This document shows, in pieces, positions 10,377 to 14,851 of a stretch of 14,851 nt of DNA (the stretch's first letter is position 1; the number at the start of each line of letters is the position of its first letter). The position numbers and the translations under genes were made by a program. The DNA is from Deinococcus terrestris (GTDB lineage: Bacteria > Deinococcota > Deinococci > Deinococcales > Deinococcaceae). The notes beneath the pieces are model-generated. The model saw only the letters and a program-made list of their open reading frames with translations, had not been told where the DNA came from and did not search any database. The stretch spans positions 1-14,851 of the forward strand of contig NZ_WBSL01000023.1 of NCBI RefSeq assembly GCF_009377345.1, in the 5' to 3' direction.

Positions 10377-13340
10377 TTGACCCCTCGGACACCCCTCCTC
10401 CTGACCCCCGCACAACGCGAGCAGTTCACCCGCTTCCCCGCCCTCGACGAGCGCACCCTCGCCCGGTATTACCTGCTGAGTGAGGAGGACCTCCGGCTGG
10501 TGAGAGAGCGGCGACGCGACTTCAACAAACTTGGCTACGCCGTACAGCTCACCGTGCTGCGCCACCTGGGACGCGGGCTCCGCAAAGGTGAGGCCCTACC
10601 CGCAGAGGTGCTGGCCTTCCTCGCCGAGCAACTGCGCGTCGATCCCGCCTGTCACGACGACTACGCCCGGCGGGACTCCACGCGCAAGGAGCACTTCGCC
10701 GAGTTGTGCCAGCGGCTAGGGTACGTCGAGTTGTCGGGGCGCCTAAACCGGGAGTTGCGCGACTGGCTCGTGCCCAGCGCCGTCGTCACCGAACAGGCCT
10801 TCCCCCTGGTGGGGACGCTCATCGACGAGTTGCGCCGACGCCACATCCTGACCCCACGGCTGTCGGTGCTGGAGCGGTTGGTGAACGCGGCGCGCATCCA
10901 AGCCGACCAGTACACCTACGGCCTGCTGAACCTGCCACTGAAGGGTGAACTTCCCGGGCGGGTGGATGCGCTGCTGACCCCGCAGGGCGACGAAGCCTTC
11001 TCACGGCTGGTCTGGCTGGGCCGTCCCGTCAGTGTCCCCAAGCCCAAGCACGTGCTGACCCTGCTCGACAAGCTGGCCTTCGTGCGAACGTTCCCAGTGC
11101 AGAGCAACCTGCGGGCGTTTCTACCGCAGAGTCGCCTGGCGCACCTGGCTGAGGAAGCCAGACGGGTGAGTGCCTCCCACCTCGCTGCCTACGAGCCTCA
11201 AAGACGGCAGGCCACCCTGATGGCGCGCCTCTTCGACCTGTCGGAGACCCTGACCGACGGGGTGTTCGACCTGCACGACCGCCTGATGGTGTCGCTGCTC
11301 CGGGAGGGGGAGCGGAACGCGGCGGAGGCGTTCGGGCAGCAGGGACCGTCCGTCATCGAGCAACTCGGCACGTACAAGTCCGTCTGTGCCGCCCTAATTG
11401 CCGCCCGGGAGGAGCAGACCGACCCGTACCGAGCCGTCGAGGCGGTCGTGTCGTGGGAGAGGCTGGTGAAGACAGTTCGTGACGGGCAAGACAAGATATC
11501 CACCGAACAGCTCGATCCCCTGCACCACGTGATGAAGGCGTATCCGAAGGTTCGGGCCTACGCGCCCCGGCTGCTCTCCGCCTTCACCTTCCACGCCCAG
11601 GGCACGGCGGCACCCCTGGTTGAGGCTCTGAATCTCCTGCGCGAAATGTACGCCTCAGGGAAGCGGACCCTGCCCGAGCATGTTCCGCTCAGTTTCGTGC
11701 GGCAGAAGTGGACCGCCCACGTCTTCCAGGATGGGGAGGTAGACCGGCGGGCGTACGAGCTATGCGTGCTGGACGAGCTGCGCCTGGCCCTGCGGTCGGG
11801 GGACGTATGGGTGGAGGGCAGTCGCAAGTACAGGGACCTCGACGCCTACCTCCTGCCCCAGGACGTATGGCAAAGTCGTCTCCCAGACCTCGCCCTCGAC
11901 CTGCCGGAGACCTTCGAAGCGTTCTGGGCGGTCACCGAACCAAAGCTCGCCGGGCAATTGCGTGAGGTTGAGGACCTGCTTTCCAAGGGCGCCCTTTCGT
12001 CGGTCAGTCTGCTGAGCGGGAAGCTCCGGGTGGGCAAAGTGGTCAAGACGGTGCCCGACGAGGCGGGGCCGCTCCAGCGCACCCTGGCCGCCCGGCTGCC
12101 CCGGGTGAAAGTCACCGACCTGCTGTTGGAGGTCAATGCCTGGTGCCGCTTCACGGGCGCCTTTCTCGACCTCCGGAACGGGAAGGGCGTCGAGCGCCAC
12201 GACCACCTCCTGACCGCCCTGCTGGCCGATGGCCTCAACCTGGGACTGACCAAGATGGCGGAGGCCTCGCCCGACCCGAGTGTGACGGTCCGTCGTCTGA
12301 TGTACCTGTCGGACTGGTTTATCCGTCCGGAGTCGTATGCAGCGGGGCTCGCTCAGATCGTCAACTTCCAGTCCAAGCTCCCCCTGGCGGCGCTGTGGGG
12401 AGACGGCACGACAAGCAGTTCCGATGGACAGCGCTTTCCCACGGGGGGACACGGGAAGGCGTTCGGGCACCTGAACGCGAAGTACGGGCGGGAACCGGGC
12501 GTCTTGTTCTACACGCACGTCAGCGACCAGTACGCCCCTTTCCACACCAAGGTCATCACGACGAACGTGCGGGACGCCCTGCATGTGCTCGACGGGTTGC
12601 TCTACCACCTGTCCGAGTTGAAGATCAGGGAGCACTACACCGATACGGCGGGCTACACCGAGCAGGTCTTTGCTCTCTGCCACCTGCTGGGCTTTCGCTT
12701 CGCCCCCAGGATTCGGGACCTGGGCGAGACCCGGCTGTACACGCCCGAGGTCGCCTCGGCCTACGGTCTGCTGGAGCCGCTGGTAGCCCAGCGGCTCAAC
12801 CTGCGGCTGATCCGCGAGCACTGGGACGAATTGCGACGGCTGGCGACCTCCATTAAAGCGGGCACGGTGACCGCCTCGTTGATCCTGTCCAAGCTGGCGT
12901 CCTACCCGAGACAAAACGGCCTCGCGCTGGCCCTCCGCGAACTGGGGCGAGTCCAGAGAACGTTGTTCACGTTGGAGTGGTTGCGGGACCCGGAGTTGCG
13001 TCGCCGGGTGCTGGCTGGGTTGAACAAGGGCGAGTTGCTCCACGCCTTGAAGCGGGCGGTGGCGTTCCACCGAGGTGGCGAGATGCGGGACCGGACGTTC
13101 GAGGCGCAGAGTCATCGGGCCAGCGGATTGAACCTCGTTGTGGCGGCGATCAGCGCGTGGAACGCGGTGTACCTGGGGCGGGCGGTGGAGGCGCTGCGGA
13201 CTGAGGGACAGGACGTGCCGGATGAACTGCTGGCGCATGTGTCGCCGCTGGGGTGGGAGCACATCGGCCTGACGGGCGATTATCTGTGGCGCCAGGAGTT
13301 GGTGCCCCCGCCTGGGGCCTACCGGGAGTTGAGGAGCTAG
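10377..13340 (+). CDS. tnpA: Tn3-family transposase
   Basis: A 987-residue replicative transposase, the usual length for the family. The N-terminus (LLLTPAQREQFTRFPALDE, then YYLLSEEDLRLVRERR) is the DUF4158-type DNA-binding region. The C-terminal DDE domain includes LWGDGTTSSSDGQRFP, YTHVSDQYAPFHTKVI, REHYTDTAGYTEQVFALCH and LNKGELLHAL. Probable catalytic residues are D683, D756 and E886; the spacings of 73 and 130 fit the family. The start is a TTG with GGGG six bases upstream; the reading agrees with family N-termini. No frameshift is seen. The stop is just inside the right inverted end. Its closest relatives are probably in Deinococcus, by inference. Confidence 0.95.
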   Translation: MTPRTPLLLTPAQREQFTRFPALDERTLARYYLLSEEDLRLVRERRRDFNKLGYAVQLTVLRHLGRGLRKGEALPAEVLAFLAEQLRVDPACHDDYARRDSTRKEHFAELCQRLGYVELSGRLNRELRDWLVPSAVVTEQAFPLVGTLIDELRRRHILTPRLSVLERLVNAARIQADQYTYGLLNLPLKGELPGRVDALLTPQGDEAFSRLVWLGRPVSVPKPKHVLTLLDKLAFVRTFPVQSNLRAFLPQSRLAHLAEEARRVSASHLAAYEPQRRQATLMARLFDLSETLTDGVFDLHDRLMVSLLREGERNAAEAFGQQGPSVIEQLGTYKSVCAALIAAREEQTDPYRAVEAVVSWERLVKTVRDGQDKISTEQLDPLHHVMKAYPKVRAYAPRLLSAFTFHAQGTAAPLVEALNLLREMYASGKRTLPEHVPLSFVRQKWTAHVFQDGEVDRRAYELCVLDELRLALRSGDVWVEGSRKYRDLDAYLLPQDVWQSRLPDLALDLPETFEAFWAVTEPKLAGQLREVEDLLSKGALSSVSLLSGKLRVGKVVKTVPDEAGPLQRTLAARLPRVKVTDLLLEVNAWCRFTGAFLDLRNGKGVERHDHLLTALLADGLNLGLTKMAEASPDPSVTVRRLMYLSDWFIRPESYAAGLAQIVNFQSKLPLAALWGDGTTSSSDGQRFPTGGHGKAFGHLNAKYGREPGVLFYTHVSDQYAPFHTKVITTNVRDALHVLDGLLYHLSELKIREHYTDTAGYTEQVFALCHLLGFRFAPRIRDLGETRLYTPEVASAYGLLEPLVAQRLNLRLIREHWDELRRLATSIKAGTVTASLILSKLASYPRQNGLALALRELGRVQRTLFTLEWLRDPELRRRVLAGLNKGELLHALKRAVAFHRGGEMRDRTFEAQSHRASGLNLVVAAISAWNAVYLGRAVEALRTEGQDVPDELLAHVSPLGWEHIGLTGDYLWRQELVPPPGAYRELRS

Positions 13341-13362
13341 ACCCCGTGCTGGATAGCCCTGG

Positions 13363-13402
13363 CGCTTAGCGGACCAAAATGTCGAAATCGGGTCTTGAGC
13401 CC
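13363..13402 (-). repeat. Right terminal inverted repeat of the Tn3-family element
   Basis: Reads inward on the minus strand from 13402 as GGGCTCAAGACCCGATTTC to GTCCGCTAAGCG, 36 of 40 identical to the left end. The fourth base is C instead of the family G. Weaker similarity to the left end extends inward to about 13342, right up to the tnpA stop. Confidence 0.9.
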
Positions 13403-13408
13403 TACACA
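13403..13408 (+). repeat. Target-site duplication, right copy
   Basis: TACACA, identical to 6094-6099 and directly against the right end. From 13409 to 13502 I see no gene. Confidence 0.75.
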
Positions 13409-13502
13409 GAGCACCCGACCTGCATGGTATCGGCGTACATGGGGGTGGTTTAAGGAAGCTGCTACGAAGCGCAAAGTGAAGAGTTTCCCGACCCCCTCAG
13501 TG

Positions 13503-14153
13503 TCAGGCAGATTGTCGAGCTTCCAATCTGCATAGCACCCGCTCCAGCGCCCGTGCGTTGCCACTCTGGACACAGCGCTCACAGATACAAACATCCAAGT
13601 CTCGATACACTCGCCAGCCCTTTGTCCCAGCGACCTCCCACGCCTCCTCTTCATTCGCCTGCCGGGCTGTGCTCTCGCCGCAGGCATCACAGAGAAGGTA
13701 CACACCCTGACCCTGGGGTCTGACATGATTGCGGGTTCGCCAGGCCGCTACCCCATCGAGGTGCGAGGAGACGGACGGTAACAGGGGGCTGGTCTTTCCC
13801 GCTCGCGCATCCTCAACAATGCACGCTGTACGCGACTGCATCCGGCGCATCAGCTCCAATCCAGCCTGATCCATCGTGTAGACCGGCAGATGCATACCCT
13901 GGACATAGGCATGCCCCACGATCACATGGTCCGGGAAGGCGGCGCGGAGCCAGTCTTCCAGGTGATCGAGGGCTTCCCGGTAGGTCCGCTCAGCGATCAG
14001 GACGAACGCGTCGCGTTCGTCCTCCAGCCGTAAGCAGTGGGTCAGCGTCAGGCCCCACAATACGCGCCATTCCCGTACGCACGCTTGCAGCCGCAAGAAG
14101 TCAGCTTCAGAGACCCGTTCAAGCCCCAGCAGCATCACGTCAGCGGTACTCAT
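13503..14153 (-). CDS. Unknown protein with C-terminal zinc-ribbon-like cysteines
   Basis: I do not recognise a family. The 216-residue protein has an N-terminal part of about 110 residues that may fold as a small alpha/beta domain (DVMLLGLERVSEADFLRL, then RDAFVLIAERTYREAL). The C-terminal part carries CDAC (C155, C158) and CICERC (C189, C191, C194). Two CxxC knuckles about 30 residues apart are a typical zinc-ribbon arrangement. There is no membrane helix or signal peptide. The ATG at 14151-14153 has a TATGCT hexamer nine bases upstream on the minus strand and no clear Shine-Dalgarno. It is divergent from the truncated LuxR gene across 164 bp. Confidence 0.65.
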   Translation of the reverse strand: MSTADVMLLGLERVSEADFLRLQACVREWRVLWGLTLTHCLRLEDERDAFVLIAERTYREALDHLEDWLRAAFPDHVIVGHAYVQGMHLPVYTMDQAGLELMRRMQSRTACIVEDARAGKTSPLLPSVSSHLDGVAAWRTRNHVRPQGQGVYLLCDACGESTARQANEEEAWEVAGTKGWRVYRDLDVCICERCVQSGNARALERVLCRLEARQSA

Positions 14154-14192
14154 TCTGTGGGAAGCATAGCCGTGGATGAAAGCTGCTTAAAG

Positions 14193-14204
14193 GTAGAAAT
14201 CTAC
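14193..14204. repeat. Short palindrome in the divergent intergenic region
   Basis: GTAGA and TCTAC arms around AA. CAGTAGA occurs again, inverted relative to the minus-strand copy, at about 14234-14240. The gap 14154-14317 otherwise shows no gene. It could be a binding site for the neighbouring regulator, but the repeats are short. Confidence 0.3.
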
Positions 14205-14303
14205 TGGTAGTCTTCTCCCACACCTTTGTGTGCAGTAGAAAACTCGGCTGACCAGTCCCGCAATTCCTGACAGAATTACGTTATCCGCGTATTTCTCAGA
14301 TTC

Positions 14304-14729
<426 letters not shown>

Positions 14730-14851
14730 TGCTCCAGGAAATCCTTCCAAAATCACCCGCCCACTTGCGAGGGTGAGGCATTCTGGAGGGGAATCATGGG
14801 GAAACAGCGGAAAAACTGGCCGACAGACACCAAGGAGCAGATTGTTCTGGC
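14730..14851 (+). mobile_element. Left end of an insertion sequence (IS3-like), cut by the window edge
   Basis: LuxR homology ends at about 14726-14730, and the following DNA carries a new transposase start. The first bases (TGCTCCAGGAAATCC region) are presumably the terminal repeat; the partner end is outside. The boundary is uncertain by a few bases. Confidence 0.5.
14796..14851 (+). CDS. IS transposase, N-terminal fragment (OrfA-type)
   Basis: Starts MGKQRKNWPTDTKEQIVL, the form of the HTH-bearing first protein of IS3-type elements (MGKQRKTW....K..IVL.VL). The ATG has GGAGGGG (14785-14791) four bases ahead. Only 18 complete codons are in the window, so the family assignment is tentative. 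Confidence 0.6.
   Translation, partial: MGKQRKNWPTDTKEQIVL

Larger units (their letters stand above)
6100..13402. mobile_element. Complete Tn3-family transposon with TnpI-type recombinase and a MarR/SDR passenger cassette
   Basis: A 7,303-bp unit bounded by 40-bp inverted ends (36 of 40 identical) and a 6-bp direct repeat. It contains tnpA (10377-13340), a divergent tyrosine recombinase (9357-10256) and a candidate resolution site between them. The passenger region is 6140-9365: MarR regulator, SDR, DUF6069 protein, SDR and a small unknown gene. TnpA catalytic residues and both ends look intact. This layout is that of Tn3 relatives that resolve cointegrates with a tyrosine recombinase (Tn4430-like) rather than a serine resolvase. 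It inserted next to the recombinase remnant. Confidence 0.9.

Noticed and set aside
11760..13262. A 500-residue open frame on the minus strand
   Set aside because: It lies wholly opposite tnpA, is rich in Q, R, P and V in a way typical of antisense readings of GC-rich genes, and matches no family.
13337..13726. A minus-strand frame running into the right inverted repeat
   Set aside because: It overlaps the better-supported 13503-14153 gene in another frame and ends in the transposon end.

Overview
The window looks like an accessory replicon (plasmid or megaplasmid) or genomic island of a Deinococcus-type bacterium. The DNA is GC-rich. Several genes have a -10 hexamer of the form TANNNT placed exactly six bases before the start codon (1105-1119, 2118-2132, 3966-3980 and 6532-6546), which is the signature of the leaderless transcripts common in Deinococcus-Thermus. 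The genus assignment is inference. No replication initiator, rRNA or tRNA gene is visible.

Left part (1-2754): the start of an IS6-type transposase reads off the left edge, followed by decayed gene fragments (DUF1345 and possibly an alpha/beta hydrolase). Next comes a partition-like block on the minus strand: a small ParA ATPase overlapping by 4 bp a ribbon-helix-helix DNA-binding protein, with a basic-tailed unknown protein downstream. A small HNH nuclease gene is divergent from parA. Octamer repeats (consensus TTTTCAGG, or CCTGAAAA in the other orientation), in register at 8-bp steps, lie inside the RHH gene, between parA and HNH, in the end of the HNH gene, and in the 270-bp non-coding stretch that follows. 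That stretch also has a perfect 16-bp-arm inverted repeat. I read the set as a candidate centromere/operator system for the RHH protein.

Middle (2755-6093): a two-gene unit (winged-helix protein plus nucleotidyltransferase, toxin-antitoxin-like) with a perfect palindrome at its leaderless promoter; a divergent two-gene operon (four-helix membrane protein overlapping a tyrosine recombinase); and the decayed C-terminus of a second recombinase.

Right-middle (6100-13402): a complete 7,303-bp Tn3-family transposon with 40-bp inverted ends (36 of 40 identical), flanked by the 6-bp direct repeat TACACA. Its core is tnpA and a divergent tyrosine recombinase (TnpI type), with repeats between them that may be the resolution site. 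The passenger cassette is a MarR regulator whose palindromic operator covers its own start codon, an SDR oxidoreductase behind a second matching operator, a DUF6069 membrane protein, and a second NAD(P)-binding SDR. This looks like a ligand-inducible redox/detoxification cassette; the substrate is unknown.

Right end (13409-14851): an unknown protein with a C-terminal zinc-ribbon-like cysteine set, then a LuxR-type response regulator cut off inside its HTH by another IS whose first transposase gene runs off the right edge.
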